From Saprospiraceae bacterium (GTDB lineage Bacteria > Bacteroidota > Bacteroidia > Chitinophagales > Saprospiraceae), in NCBI GenBank assembly GCA_016719855.1, contig JADJYH010000024.1, positions 36,928 to 100,927 on the forward strand: a stretch of 64,000 nt of DNA. Direction: 5' to 3'. Positions 9,042 through 16,867 of this stretch are shown piece after piece. Both the position numbers and the translations under genes were made by a program. Within the stretch, counting starts at the first letter, position 1. Each line of letters opens with the position of its first letter. Under the pieces are notes generated by a model. That model was not told the origin of the DNA. It saw only the letters and a list, made by a program, of their open reading frames with translations, and searched no databases.

Positions 9042-9093
9042 TTTTTGTACGTTTGTGTGTCAAAACTCCCTGTGAAGGGTTCAAGGCTTTTTT

Positions 9094-9177
9094 ATGAAAA
9101 ACAAAATTGGCATATTTTCTTTTTTTGTGGGAGCGGGGTTTCTTGACCTTGGATTTGAATACACGGGCATTATCTAA
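9094..9177 (+). pseudogene. 5' stub of a DNA (cytosine-5) methyltransferase
   Basis: An ATG at 9094 opens a 27-codon frame ending with TAA. It reads MKNKIGIFSFF, then VGAGFLDLGFE. This is the start of C5-methyltransferases: the SAM-binding motif I (FFxGAGFLDLGFE) at its proper place a few residues from the N-terminus. Everything after motif I is missing, and 40 nt later the Mrr-type gene begins. The AT-rich composition matches the two genes that follow. I read it as the remnant of the modification gene of a restriction-modification cassette. Confidence 0.6.
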
Positions 9178-9216
9178 TAACTTCTAAATGTCAAATAAAT
9201 TAAACAATTACTCAGC

Positions 9217-10023
9217 ATGACGAAACTGCCAACACGGGAACAGTTGCTAAATCCAATACTAGAAGCCCTCGTCAAGTTGGGAGGTTCAGGTTCAATTGAT
9301 GAAATTAACGAAAAAGTCATTTTGAATCTGCAAGTGCCTGAAGAGTTGGCTACTATTCCTCACATTAAAGGTAAGGAGGGTGGCCAAACTGAATTAGAGT
9401 ACCAATTAGCTTGGGCAAGAACAATGCTACGCGGTAATGGATATATTGTAAGCTCAAAAAGAGGTATATTGGCATTAGTTGACAATTCACGCCATTCAGT
9501 AGAAGAGATAAATTTTCCTGATATTAAGCTAAGCCCTGAACACAAGGAAGAAGTTGAAGAAAATTGGAAGGTAAGACTTCTAAAAATTTTGATTAATAAG
9601 CTTACTCCCACTGCTTTTGAACGACTGATTCAAAGGGTTTTACGAGAAAAGGGGTTTTCACAAGTAGAAGTTACTGGAAGAAGTGGAGATGGGGGCATTG
9701 ATGGAAAGGGAATTGCAAAAATAAATGGAATACTAAGCTTCCACATTGTTTTCCAATGTAAGAAATACCAAGGATCCGTAACAGCAGGTCATATCAGAGA
9801 TTTTAGAGGAGCCATGGTTGGCAGAACAGACAAAGGGTTATTCATTACGACTGGATATTTCACAAGAGATGCAATAAAAGAGGCGACCCGTGAAGGTGCT
9901 CAAACAATAGACTTGATAGATGGAGAGAAGTTGGTTGAAAAACTAAAAGAGTTGAACCTAGGCATAAATGTAGAATTGGTTGAAAGAATTTCTATAGATG
10001 AAAAATGGTTTGAGAGTTTATAA
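9217..10023 (+). CDS. Mrr-family restriction endonuclease
   Basis: Residues 1-90 form an Mrr-type N-terminal winged helix (LLNPILEALVKLGGSGSIDE, then LAWARTMLRGNGYI and SSKRGILAL). Residues 130-250 form the Mrr catalytic domain of the PD-(D/E)XK fold: LTPTAFERLIQRVLREKGF, GRSGDGGIDGKGI with the catalytic Asp, and FQCKKYQG with the QxK motif, followed by VTAGHIRDFRGAM and GLFITTGYF. All key residues are present, so it should be an active DNA nuclease, either a modification-dependent type IV enzyme or the nuclease half of a type II system. It is much richer in A+T than its neighbours, which points to transfer. The next gene begins 11 nt downstream. Confidence 0.9.
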   Translation: MTKLPTREQLLNPILEALVKLGGSGSIDEINEKVILNLQVPEELATIPHIKGKEGGQTELEYQLAWARTMLRGNGYIVSSKRGILALVDNSRHSVEEINFPDIKLSPEHKEEVEENWKVRLLKILINKLTPTAFERLIQRVLREKGFSQVEVTGRSGDGGIDGKGIAKINGILSFHIVFQCKKYQGSVTAGHIRDFRGAMVGRTDKGLFITTGYFTRDAIKEATREGAQTIDLIDGEKLVEKLKELNLGINVELVERISIDEKWFESL

Positions 10024-10034
10024 AAAATTACAAC

Positions 10035-10436
10035 ATGAATATTCAAACAAAGTTAGCCCAAAGAGGAGTTTTACTTGGATATAGGATTTGGCAACCAAAG
10101 AGAAACTCCTCATTTTCATTGAGAAATGAAAAGTTGTTTTTTGCCTATCCAGAAGCAGTGGAAGAAGCCACACATGTTGATTGCATTTGGTTCAAAGGTG
10201 AAAAAGAAATGCCAGCGATAATTAAAATTTGCACTAAAAAAACTATTATCGAATCATTGTATAGGTTGAGCAATTTAAAATTTTCTCTTCCTTCATATTT
10301 TACTGATTTTGTTTTAATTGTTCCTGATGCAATTGTTAAGGAAATAAAAAAGGAACTAGACAAACCTATATTGAATAATTTTTCCCCAAAGATTTATACG
10401 TTTTCCGAAATAGAATTGAATAACTGGGCTCTGTAG
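10035..10436 (+). CDS. Small protein with a restriction-enzyme-like core, partner of the Mrr nuclease
   Basis: The 133-residue protein has the layout of a nuclease-fold domain often met in Mrr-type and HTH-linked restriction proteins: GYRIWQPKRN near residue 15, then VDCIWFKGEKEMPAIIKIC, then ESLYRLSNLKFSLPS and FVLIVPDAIVKEIKKEL. In the relatives I recall, the middle reads about DVLWLKG followed by FEVEHTTS; here the acidic and EVEH residues are changed to IKICTKKT. The fold is inferred from the pattern, not proven. It shares the low GC of the upstream gene and is surely cotranscribed (11-nt gap). It may be a specificity or regulatory subunit, or an inactivated nuclease domain. Confidence 0.55.
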   Translation: MNIQTKLAQRGVLLGYRIWQPKRNSSFSLRNEKLFFAYPEAVEEATHVDCIWFKGEKEMPAIIKICTKKTIIESLYRLSNLKFSLPSYFTDFVLIVPDAIVKEIKKELDKPILNNFSPKIYTFSEIELNNWAL

Positions 10437-10698
10437 TTAATTAATTATCAAGATTTTCCCATACTCCGAAGTTGAAGAGTTGTATTAGTCTATGCGAAAG
10501 AAGAAAGCTAAAAGGAGTCACAGAAGAATTTCTTGATAGCTTTATGGAACCTGTTGTTGAATAATCAGCCATGGCTAGTTTATTATAGGCCACCGCAGCC
10601 TCTAACAAATACCAACACCTCAAAAACATCCAACTTTTCCACACGGTACTCTGACCGTAATTCCCCTTCTTTGCGAAGCAAATAATTAAAACACCGCC
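10437..10698. other. Intergenic region without recognised gene
   Basis: A 262-nt AT-rich stretch closing the restriction island. A minus-strand frame crosses it into the decarboxylase gene but resembles no known family. No clear promoter pair was seen for the gene at 10699. Confidence 0.35.
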
Positions 10699-12165
10699 AT
10701 GCTTCGCCAAAAAATAGAACAACTCGCTCAGGCTTCCCGCCAACTGGAACCCAGTCCGGCACAGCGCCAAAGCTGGGATGCCGCCGTACACGACTACGCC
10801 CACAGTTATATGGACAGCCTACCCACGGGCAAAGCCTTCCACGCCGTGGAGAACCCCGCCGCTGGCCTGCTCGACTTCCCGCTCGACGGGCAGCCGAAGC
10901 CGATGGAGCAGGTGCTGGCCGTTTTGAAAAAGAACCTGCCCGAAGCGGGCCTCAACCCCGCATCCGGTGGCCACCTCGGCTACATCCCCGGCGGGGGCAT
11001 TTACCCGACGGCGCTGGGCGACTACCTCGCCGCCGTGACCAACGAGTACGCTGGCATCTTCTTCGGCGGGCCCGGGGCGGTGCGCATCGAAAACATGCTC
11101 ATCCGCTGGATGTGCGAGCTGGTGGGCTACCCCGCCTCGGCGCTCGGCAACCTGAGCAGCGGCGGCTCCATCGCCAACCTCATCGCCTTCGTGACGGCGA
11201 GGGACTCGAAGAAAATCACCTCCCGAAAGGTCCGAAAATCGGTCATCTACCTCACCGAGCAGGTACACCACTGCGTACACAAGGCCATCCGGATCGGGGG
11301 CATGGCGGAGGCCGTGGTGCGCAACGTGCCGATGGACGCCCGCTTCCGCATGGACGCCGCCCGGCTGTCCGAAATGGTGGAAACCGACGTGGCCGCTGGC
11401 CTGCACCCCTTCCTCGTGGTGGCTTCCGCTGGCACTACGGACACGGGCGCCGTTGACCCGCTGGATGCCGTGGCGGACGTGGCCGAGCGGCACGGGATGT
11501 GGTTCCACGTGGATGCGGCTTACGGCGGCTTCTTCCTGCTCGCCGACGTGGAGAACCCCGACGGCTCGACCGTGAAGCAGGTTTTCAAGGGCATCGAGCG
11601 GTCGGACTCGGTGGCCATTGACCCGCACAAGGGGCTGTTCCTGGCCTACGGGCTGGGCGCTGTTTTGATAAAAAACGTGCAGGCGCAGATGGCCAGCCAC
11701 TACTACCGGGCCAGCTACATGCAGGATACTTTCGACGCCAACGAGGAACTCAGTCCTGCCGACCTCTCGCCCGAACTCACCAAGCACTGGCGGGGTCTGC
11801 GCATGTGGTTGCCGCTGCAATTGCTTGGCATTCAGCCGTTTAAGGCGGCACTAGAAGAAAAAATCTGGCTCTGCCGCTATTTTTACGAAGCAATTCAACA
11901 ACTCGGTTTCGAGGTGGGGCCGTACCCGGAGCTGTCCGTTTGCACCTACCGCTACCTGCCAAGGGACGGCTCAGACGCCAACGATTTCAACCGGCGGCTG
12001 GTGGAGTACGTGCAGCACGACGGGCGGATTTTCGTGTCGTCCACCAACATCGGCGGGGTGTTTTGGATACGGCTGGCGGTGCTCTGCTTCCGCACCCACT
12101 TGCGGGAGATTGACACTTTGTTGGAGATTTTTGAAAATGGGGTGAAAACGCTCGAAAAGCGCTAA
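10699..12165 (+). CDS. PLP-dependent decarboxylase, aromatic-L-amino-acid decarboxylase family (group II)
   Basis: The 488-residue cytoplasmic enzyme removes the carboxyl group of an aromatic amino acid or a similar substrate. Family marks in order: GHLGYIPGGGIYPTALGDYL near residue 94, GNLSSGGSIANLIAF near 150, HVDAAYGGFFLL near 270 with the Asp that pairs with the PLP nitrogen, and AIDPHKGLF near 310 with the Schiff-base lysine. TNIGGVFWIRL near 450 belongs to the C-terminal domain. The length is normal and all catalytic residues are present. Substrate (tryptophan, tyrosine, DOPA or glutamate) cannot be read from the sequence. It stands alone, followed by a word-repeat hairpin. Confidence 0.88.
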   Translation: MLRQKIEQLAQASRQLEPSPAQRQSWDAAVHDYAHSYMDSLPTGKAFHAVENPAAGLLDFPLDGQPKPMEQVLAVLKKNLPEAGLNPASGGHLGYIPGGGIYPTALGDYLAAVTNEYAGIFFGGPGAVRIENMLIRWMCELVGYPASALGNLSSGGSIANLIAFVTARDSKKITSRKVRKSVIYLTEQVHHCVHKAIRIGGMAEAVVRNVPMDARFRMDAARLSEMVETDVAAGLHPFLVVASAGTTDTGAVDPLDAVADVAERHGMWFHVDAAYGGFFLLADVENPDGSTVKQVFKGIERSDSVAIDPHKGLFLAYGLGAVLIKNVQAQMASHYYRASYMQDTFDANEELSPADLSPELTKHWRGLRMWLPLQLLGIQPFKAALEEKIWLCRYFYEAIQQLGFEVGPYPELSVCTYRYLPRDGSDANDFNRRLVEYVQHDGRIFVSSTNIGGVFWIRLAVLCFRTHLREIDTLLEIFENGVKTLEKR

Positions 12166-12246
12166 ATTGGCGTTTTGGCAAGTTGGCGTTTTGGCGTGTC
12201 AGCTGTTTCCCCGCTAACATGCCAAAGTGCCAATACGCCAAGTTTC
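12166..12246. repeat. Intergenic inverted word repeat (TTGGCGTTTTGGCA words)
   Basis: The left arm (12166-12205) is TTGGCGTTTTGGCA repeated with slippage, and the right arm (about 12212-12246) is its near complement (CATGCCAAAGTGCCAA, TACGCCAAG). It follows the stop of the decarboxylase and could fold as a transcript-end hairpin. Confidence 0.7.
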
Positions 12247-12263
12247 TTCAAAATCGTTTTACC

Positions 12264-12998
12264 ATGAAAAAGCACATCATTTTCGCCATGCTGGCCATGT
12301 TGTTGGCCGCTACTTTTAGCTGCAAAAACGAGCCGGGCAAGCACAGCCAGGGAGCCATGATACCCCGTGGCGACTCGACGCAGATTGACCGCTTTGAGGA
12401 TGAAATAAAGAAGTACGAGGAGGCCGACAAGGCACAGATGCCAGCGAAGGGCGGGGTGCTGTTCGTGGGCAGTTCGAGCTTCAGGCTGTGGAGCACGGTG
12501 GCGCAGGATTTTGCGCCGCTGCCGGTCATCAACCGGGGCTTCGGCGGCTCCACCACGCCGGAAGTGATGCACTACGCCAAGCGCATCGTGTACAAATACG
12601 AGCCGAGCGTCATTGTTTACTACTGTGGCGAAAACGACATGGCCAGCGAAACGCCGCCGCAGGTGGCTTTTCAGAACTTTAAAAAATTCATCGGCGAAAC
12701 GGAAAAGAACCTCGCCAACGCCACGGTGGTGTTTGTCTCGGCCAAGCCCTCCCCCAGCCGCTGGGCTATGTGGAAGGACTTCCAGCAGTTCAACTCGATG
12801 GTGGAGTTATTTGCCAAAAACCGCCCGAACCTGCGCTACGTGGATATCAGCAAGGAACTTTTGGGGGCAAACGGCGAACCCGACGCCTCGCTATTTGTCG
12901 AAGACAAACTGCACATAAACGCCAGCGGCTACGCCAAATGGACGGCGGTCTTGAAGCCGATTGTCACGGAAGTTTACAACTCGAAAACGCCCAAGTAG
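12264..12998 (+). CDS. SGNH/GDSL-family hydrolase lipoprotein
   Basis: The ATG at 12264 gives a lipoprotein signal (MKKHIIFAMLAMLLAATFSC, lipobox Cys 20). The frame is open upstream to 12183, but that part is the repeat. SGNH blocks are present: block I VLFVGSSSFRLWS (nucleophile Ser in an unusual GSSS rather than GDS context), block II RGFGGSTTPEV (Gly), block III YYCGENDMAS (Asn), and block V DKLHINASGYAKW (Asp-x-x-His). The family comprises esterases and acyl or acetyl hydrolases acting on lipids or cell-surface glycans. The protein should be anchored in the periplasm or outer membrane. Substrate unknown. Confidence 0.85.
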   Translation: MKKHIIFAMLAMLLAATFSCKNEPGKHSQGAMIPRGDSTQIDRFEDEIKKYEEADKAQMPAKGGVLFVGSSSFRLWSTVAQDFAPLPVINRGFGGSTTPEVMHYAKRIVYKYEPSVIVYYCGENDMASETPPQVAFQNFKKFIGETEKNLANATVVFVSAKPSPSRWAMWKDFQQFNSMVELFAKNRPNLRYVDISKELLGANGEPDASLFVEDKLHINASGYAKWTAVLKPIVTEVYNSKTPK

Positions 12999-13025
12999 CA
13001 ATGTGAAATCCTCGCCAAATTCGAC

Positions 13026-13055
13026 TTTGATTTTTCGTTGGAATGATTATCTTCG
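13026..13055 (+). promoter_or_regulatory. Candidate Bacteroidota promoter of lipB
   Basis: A TTTG at 13026-13029 is followed after 18 nt by TATCTTCG (13048-13055), one mismatch from the TAnnTTTG box. The lipB ATG lies 45 nt further on. Confidence 0.5.
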
Positions 13056-13099
13056 CACCGCTTTTCAGAAAACGGGCTGGTTGCCCTGCCTGATTTTTT

Positions 13100-13816
13100 A
13101 TGCAAAAAGTTCTATTCAAAGATTTGGGCAGCATTTCGTACCGGGAGGCTTGGGACTTGCAGCAACGGCTGCACGACGAGGCCATCCGCCGCAAACGGGA
13201 GAACCGGGAGCGCAAAGACCGGGGCGAGGCACTGCTGCCCATCAGCCACCACCTGCTGTTTTGTGAGCATCCGCCGGTGATGACGCTGGGCAGGAGCGGC
13301 GCCGAATCGAACCTGCTGTTGGACGAAGCCGGCCTTCTGGAAAAGGGCATCGAGTTCTTTAAAATCAACCGGGGCGGCGACATCACGTACCACGGGCCGG
13401 GGCAGATCGTTGGGTATCCGATTTTTGACCTCGACGAGTTTTTTACGGACGTACACCGCTACGTGCGCTACTTGGAGGAGGCGGTCATACGGACCCTGGC
13501 TGAGTACGGCATCGTGGATGCCTTTCGCATCAAGGAATACACGGGCGTTTGGCTGCCGCAACAGGGCTGGCTGCCCAAACGGAAGATTTGCGCCATCGGC
13601 GTACACCTCAGCCGCTGGGTGACGATGCACGGGTTCGCCTTCAACGTGAACACCGACCTTGGCTACTTCCGCCACATCGTTCCCTGCGGTATCAATGACA
13701 AAGACAAAGACGTTACTTCCCTAGCTAAAGAGCTGGGGCATACTGTTGACGAGAACGAGGTAAAGGAAAAACTGCGACACCACTTCGCCGATATTTTCGG
13801 CTTTGAATTTGCGTGA
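13100..13816 (+). CDS. lipB: Octanoyl-[ACP]:protein N-octanoyltransferase
   Basis: LipB moves the octanoyl chain from ACP to lipoyl domains, the first step in lipoate synthesis. Its marks are HLLFCEHPPVMTLGRSG near residue 52, NRGGDITYHGPGQIVGYPI near 92 and KICAIGVHLSRWVTMHG near 155 (with the catalytic Lys), then FRHIVPCGI near 195 with the catalytic Cys. At 238 residues it is complete. The charged insertion RRKRENRERKDRGEAL near residue 30 is typical of longer LipB forms. It has its own likely promoter at 13026-13055. No lipA is adjacent. Confidence 0.95.
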   Translation: MQKVLFKDLGSISYREAWDLQQRLHDEAIRRKRENRERKDRGEALLPISHHLLFCEHPPVMTLGRSGAESNLLLDEAGLLEKGIEFFKINRGGDITYHGPGQIVGYPIFDLDEFFTDVHRYVRYLEEAVIRTLAEYGIVDAFRIKEYTGVWLPQQGWLPKRKICAIGVHLSRWVTMHGFAFNVNTDLGYFRHIVPCGINDKDKDVTSLAKELGHTVDENEVKEKLRHHFADIFGFEFA

Positions 13817-13862
13817 ACAAGGTTTTTTTCTATTTCTTCAACTGCCGATGGTCAAGAATTGA

Positions 13863-13928
13863 ACCACGGGACAGAGAACACAGAGGATTTATAAGAAAAA
13901 CTCAGTGCTCTCTGTGTCCTCTGTGGTA
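13863..13928. repeat. Intergenic inverted repeat of the CACAGAG type
   Basis: CCACGGGACAGAGAACACAG (left) and CTCTCTGTGTCCTCTGTGG (right) pair around an AT-rich loop. The CACAGAG word is of the same slipped-word design as the other gap repeats in this window. Confidence 0.65.
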
Positions 13929-13972
13929 AACACCGCTTCGCAAAAGCCGGGCACAAACAGGATTTATGGCCC

Positions 13973-14374
13973 ATGAAAAAGGATATTCCAGAATACAAAG
14001 TGGAAGAACTGGCCATCGCCATTTTGCCAAGATTTGAAGAGAACATCCAAGAAGAAGAAATGTGGGATGTTTACTTGTTGAACCTGAAAGCGGCGCCGAT
14101 AGAAAACGTACTGGTAAATTCCAGGGGCTACGGCGAACTGGACGGGGAGCAGATGAGGACGACCATCCTGCGCCATTTTTTCAACGAAGTTGGCCCGCAC
14201 CAAGCCCACCTGATTGAGCCTATCCACACCAAGCTGTTCGATATTGCCAACGAATACTGGGTCAGCTTCACCTACGACGGCTATATGTACGACAAAAAGT
14301 ACGTGTTCGTGCGTGGCAGCATCTCGCAAGAAAATTTCACGACCATTCCCGTGCTGCACCGCAGGGGGTTATGA
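13973..14374 (+). CDS. Conserved Bacteroidota protein of unknown function (133 aa)
   Basis: A small soluble protein starting at ATG 13973. The stretches VYLLNLKAAPIENVLVNSRG, RTTILRHFF, HLIEPIHTKLFDIANEYWVS and YDKKYVFVRGSI are what I remember of a short family spread through Bacteroidota and lacking an assigned role. There is no signal peptide, membrane segment or catalytic motif. It sits alone after the CACAGAG repeat. Confidence 0.75.
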   Translation: MKKDIPEYKVEELAIAILPRFEENIQEEEMWDVYLLNLKAAPIENVLVNSRGYGELDGEQMRTTILRHFFNEVGPHQAHLIEPIHTKLFDIANEYWVSFTYDGYMYDKKYVFVRGSISQENFTTIPVLHRRGL

Positions 14375-14612
14375 TAAAAGTGGTAGGGCATTGGAGCTGG
14401 CCGTGGGTGGGGTCATTGAATGGCTGCCTCGGCAAATCACCGTCACAATGATGTAGGGTGAATGTTGAATGATAAACCTAACGAACCGAATGATTGGGAC
14501 ATTCGCCATTGAAAGGGGGCAGTGCGTTGTGTCGAATACAAGTCGTTGACTGTTTCAGTTTCCCATATTCTCTCATTCTTTCATCCTCTCATTCACTCAT
14601 TCACGCATTGAA
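14375..14612. repeat. Intergenic region with ATTCA/TGAAT word repeats
   Basis: No gene is visible. The right end (about 14576-14608) is a run of TCATTCTTTCATCC and CTCATTCAC words just before the thioesterase ATG. The left part (about 14458-14510) holds the complementary words GTGAATG and GAATGAT. The same word run occurs at 51766-51798 just upstream of another gene. Confidence 0.5.
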
Positions 14613-15203
14613 ATGAAGCCTAAAAAAGTAAGCGAATCCGCCGCCGTCATGACCGAAATGGTGATGCCCAACGACACCAACCCACTGCACAACTTGATGG
14701 GCGGCAACCTGATGCGCTGGATGGACGTGGTGGCGAGCATTGCCGCAGGCAAGCACTGCGAAGCGCATGTGGTGACGGCTTCCGTTGACCATGTTTCGTT
14801 CCACAAGCCCATTGCCCTGGGCGACATCGTGACGCTAAATGCCCGTGTGACCAGGGCTTTCAATACTTCCGTGGAGATTTATGTGGAAGTTTTTGCTGCC
14901 AATATCAAGGGTGGCAACCCAAGGAAGTGCAACCATGCCTACTTCACCTTCGTGGCCTTGGAGGATGAAACCCACAAGCCAATGCCCGTGCCACCGGTAA
15001 TCCCGCTCACCAGTGAGGAGGAGCAACTTTATGAAAGTGCCGCCCGCCGCCAGGGAAGTGCGGATGGTGTTGAGCGGGCACGAATGAAGCCAGAAGAGGC
15101 TTCAGAAATAAGGGCGCTGTTCTCGAGCTTCCAGCCCTGGAAGAGGCTGAAAACCAAGGCCAGCATCACATGTTCCTGTACATCAGGAACATCAAAAGCA
15201 TGA
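14613..15203 (+). CDS. Acyl-CoA thioesterase (hotdog fold, YciA/YkhA type)
   Basis: Hydrolyses acyl-CoA to free acid and CoA. The hotdog core has LMGGNLMRWMDVVASIAAGKH near residue 28 (hotdog helix with the catalytic-region Asp), VTASVDHVSFHKPIALGD near 50 and VEIYVEVFAANIKGG near 86, followed by NHAYFTFVALEDE. The last 26 residues (SSFQPWKRLKTK onward) are not family-like and overlap a small convergent gene on the other strand, so the reading frame may be broken near its end. Normal proteins of this group end soon after the EASEIRALF helix. Only the tail is in doubt. Confidence 0.85.
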   Translation: MKPKKVSESAAVMTEMVMPNDTNPLHNLMGGNLMRWMDVVASIAAGKHCEAHVVTASVDHVSFHKPIALGDIVTLNARVTRAFNTSVEIYVEVFAANIKGGNPRKCNHAYFTFVALEDETHKPMPVPPVIPLTSEEEQLYESAARRQGSADGVERARMKPEEASEIRALFSSFQPWKRLKTKASITCSCTSGTSKA

Positions 15204-15294
15204 TGACCAAAACTACGATGCCCACGGTCGTGAAAAACTTTCTGGAATCCCGCTTGTCCAATGAAACATTCCGCTTTTTGCTTTTAGTTGACAT
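15166..15294 (-). CDS. 42-residue single-pass membrane peptide
   Basis: From ATG 15294 to TGA 15166, the frame codes a basic, lysine- and arginine-rich N-terminus (MSTKSKKRNVSLDKRDSRK) followed by one hydrophobic segment, TTVGIVVLVIMLLMFLMYR. The positive-inside layout is that of a small inner-membrane protein. It overlaps the 3' end of the thioesterase gene by 38 nt in antisense. The overlap suggests that the thioesterase tail is misread, or that the two ends really overlap. Function unknown. Confidence 0.5.
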   Translation of the reverse strand: MSTKSKKRNVSLDKRDSRKFFTTVGIVVLVIMLLMFLMYRNM

Positions 15295-15400
15295 ATTGCA
15301 ACAGATTGGATGGTTAATGTTAAAATGCCGTAAAACGTAAAGCCGAAGTTAGGGATTCGGCAAAAATTAGCAAGCAAAAAATCCGCTTATTTTACGATAT

Positions 15401-15441
15401 AAAACGAAAGCCCCGCCGTACTTGGCAGGGCTTTCGTTTTT
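15401..15441. terminator. Bidirectional intrinsic terminator
   Basis: AAAACGAAAGCCC (15401-15413) pairs with GGGCTTTCGTTTT (15428-15440). The stem has 11 or more pairs, a T run follows on the plus strand and an A/T run on the other. It closes the leftward SRPBCC gene. Confidence 0.8.
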
Positions 15442-15464
15442 AAAAGCGCAATTGCGGTGTGCAA

Positions 15465-16492
15465 TCAATTGCCTTCTATCATGTAGATAATCTTGGTCAG
15501 CCATTTCGTCGAATCCTTCTCCGTCATCGGGTCGGTGACGTACTCCTCGATGACCGGCGGTTTCTCCTTCAGTCCCTTGGCCTTGAGGTACGTTCCGATG
15601 GCCTCGTGCGCCGCTTCGAAATTGTCGTAAGGGCCGTAGTAGTCTACCACCAGGGCTTTTGAAGCGGGCACCTCGAAGGTCTTGAGGCCGGCCCCAGCTA
15701 CGGCGGTGCCCTTGCCAACGGGGATGGCCACAGCCATGTCGGTGGTCTTGTTTTCCACATCCCAAGTGTAGTAAACCCCGGCGGGGCTACCCGCTGGCTG
15801 CATTTTAGACTTGCCAAGCAGGTTCATTATTTTTCCGAGGCGCTCCGCAAAGAACGTGGATTTCATTACTTCGTCATGGGTGGTTTTCTCCCGGATGCCG
15901 AGGTAGGTTTGGCCGGGGAAGTCCATCGGCTTCACCTCGTAACTGCCTGTGGCGGCGGGGGCTTCTGTTGATTTCTGCTCGGCCATTTCCTTGAGGCCGG
16001 CGAGGCCATCTTCGAGCATCTTGTCCATCATGCCGCCCATCAATAACGCCCATAAGGTTGGATGGCCAAGATGCATCAAAGGACATGCCCCAGTAGGCTT
16101 TGGTGCCGGCACCTCACCATCTTCGAGCTTGAACCAGGACTCGCCGCCGCCTTGGCCTTCAAACTCCAATCTTGAACTTCACGGATGTAGGTGGAGTGGA
16201 CTCGGTGATGGTCTGCGTGCCGTTGCCCGATTTTTCAGAAGTCCAGTTGCTTACTTGGCCTGCGCCAGAGGCTACCTCGTTGTAGGTGTTTTGGATGGTT
16301 GGGTCTTCTTTTTCCAAGGCCCCAAGTTTCCTGTGTTTTCAAGTCGTTGACGATGCCAAAGACAACTTCCTTTGATGCGTTGATGTCGGTGCTGCGCTCG
16401 TACTCGAAGTGCTTGGGCATGAAGGCAGCTGCCACAAGTGCCAGTACCAACAAAGCCAACAGGACAATGCCGATTTTTTTCAAGATTTCCAT
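15465..16492 (-). pseudogene. SRPBCC / GyrI-like fusion protein, multiply frameshifted
   Basis: The start at 16492 gives a membrane-anchored N-terminus (MEILKKIGIVLLALLVLALV) and the head of an SRPBCC domain (FEYERSTDINASKEVVF). In frame 1 it breaks after TQETWG; other frames continue PWKKK, then DPTIQNTYNEVASGAGQVSN, GTQTITESTPP, then FEGQGGGESWFKLEDGE. A further pair of breaks surrounds YWGMSFDASWPSNLMG near 16070. The GyrI-like effector domain (about 15465-15940) is then open: FPGQTYLGIREKT, FFAERLGKIMNLLG, VVDYYGPYDNFEAAHEAIG, ending IYMIEGN. The group may bind small ligands. At least four indels in one kilobase, while neighbouring genes are intact, favour a true pseudogene, although poor local sequence is possible. 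Confidence 0.75.
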
Positions 16493-16718
16493 AATGCAAG
16501 TTTAGTTGGTGAAAATATTTGTTTCAAAATTCGACACAAATGTAATTTATCGAAAACAATTTGTGCATACCAATTTACTTGTTTTCCCAAGTTTTTTATC
16601 AAAAAGACCAATGACCGACAACTGCGTGCCTGTTTTGCGAGGTCGTCTATGGTTTTATGAATTTTTTAGCCTCCATATCTTTTCGGAAGCCATTACTTTT
16701 GTCCGCTTTTAAATAGAG

Positions 16719-16861
16719 GTTAGACAATAGACTTTTGATTGTGAGTGCCTACTATTGGTAAATTTTTGATCCCCCGCCCCGTTGAAACTTATTCCTTGGT
16801 TTGGGCACATTGGCTGCAATTCTATTGTCTAAAGTCTATCGTCTAAAATCTAAAAGTCTTT
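16719..16861. repeat. Intergenic inverted word repeat (TAGACAATAGAC words)
   Basis: TTAGACAATAGACTTTTGA (about 16720-16738) is answered by TCTATTGTCTAAAGTCTATC and GTCTAAAATCTAAAAGTC (16821-16858). The right arm ends just before the arginine decarboxylase ATG. Confidence 0.6.
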
Positions 16862-16867
16862 TGTGAA

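Noticed and set aside
10441..10803. 120-codon minus-strand frame at the decarboxylase 5' end
   Set aside because: Half of it lies antisense to a sure gene and the rest has no family-like pattern, so it was kept only as an intergenic note.
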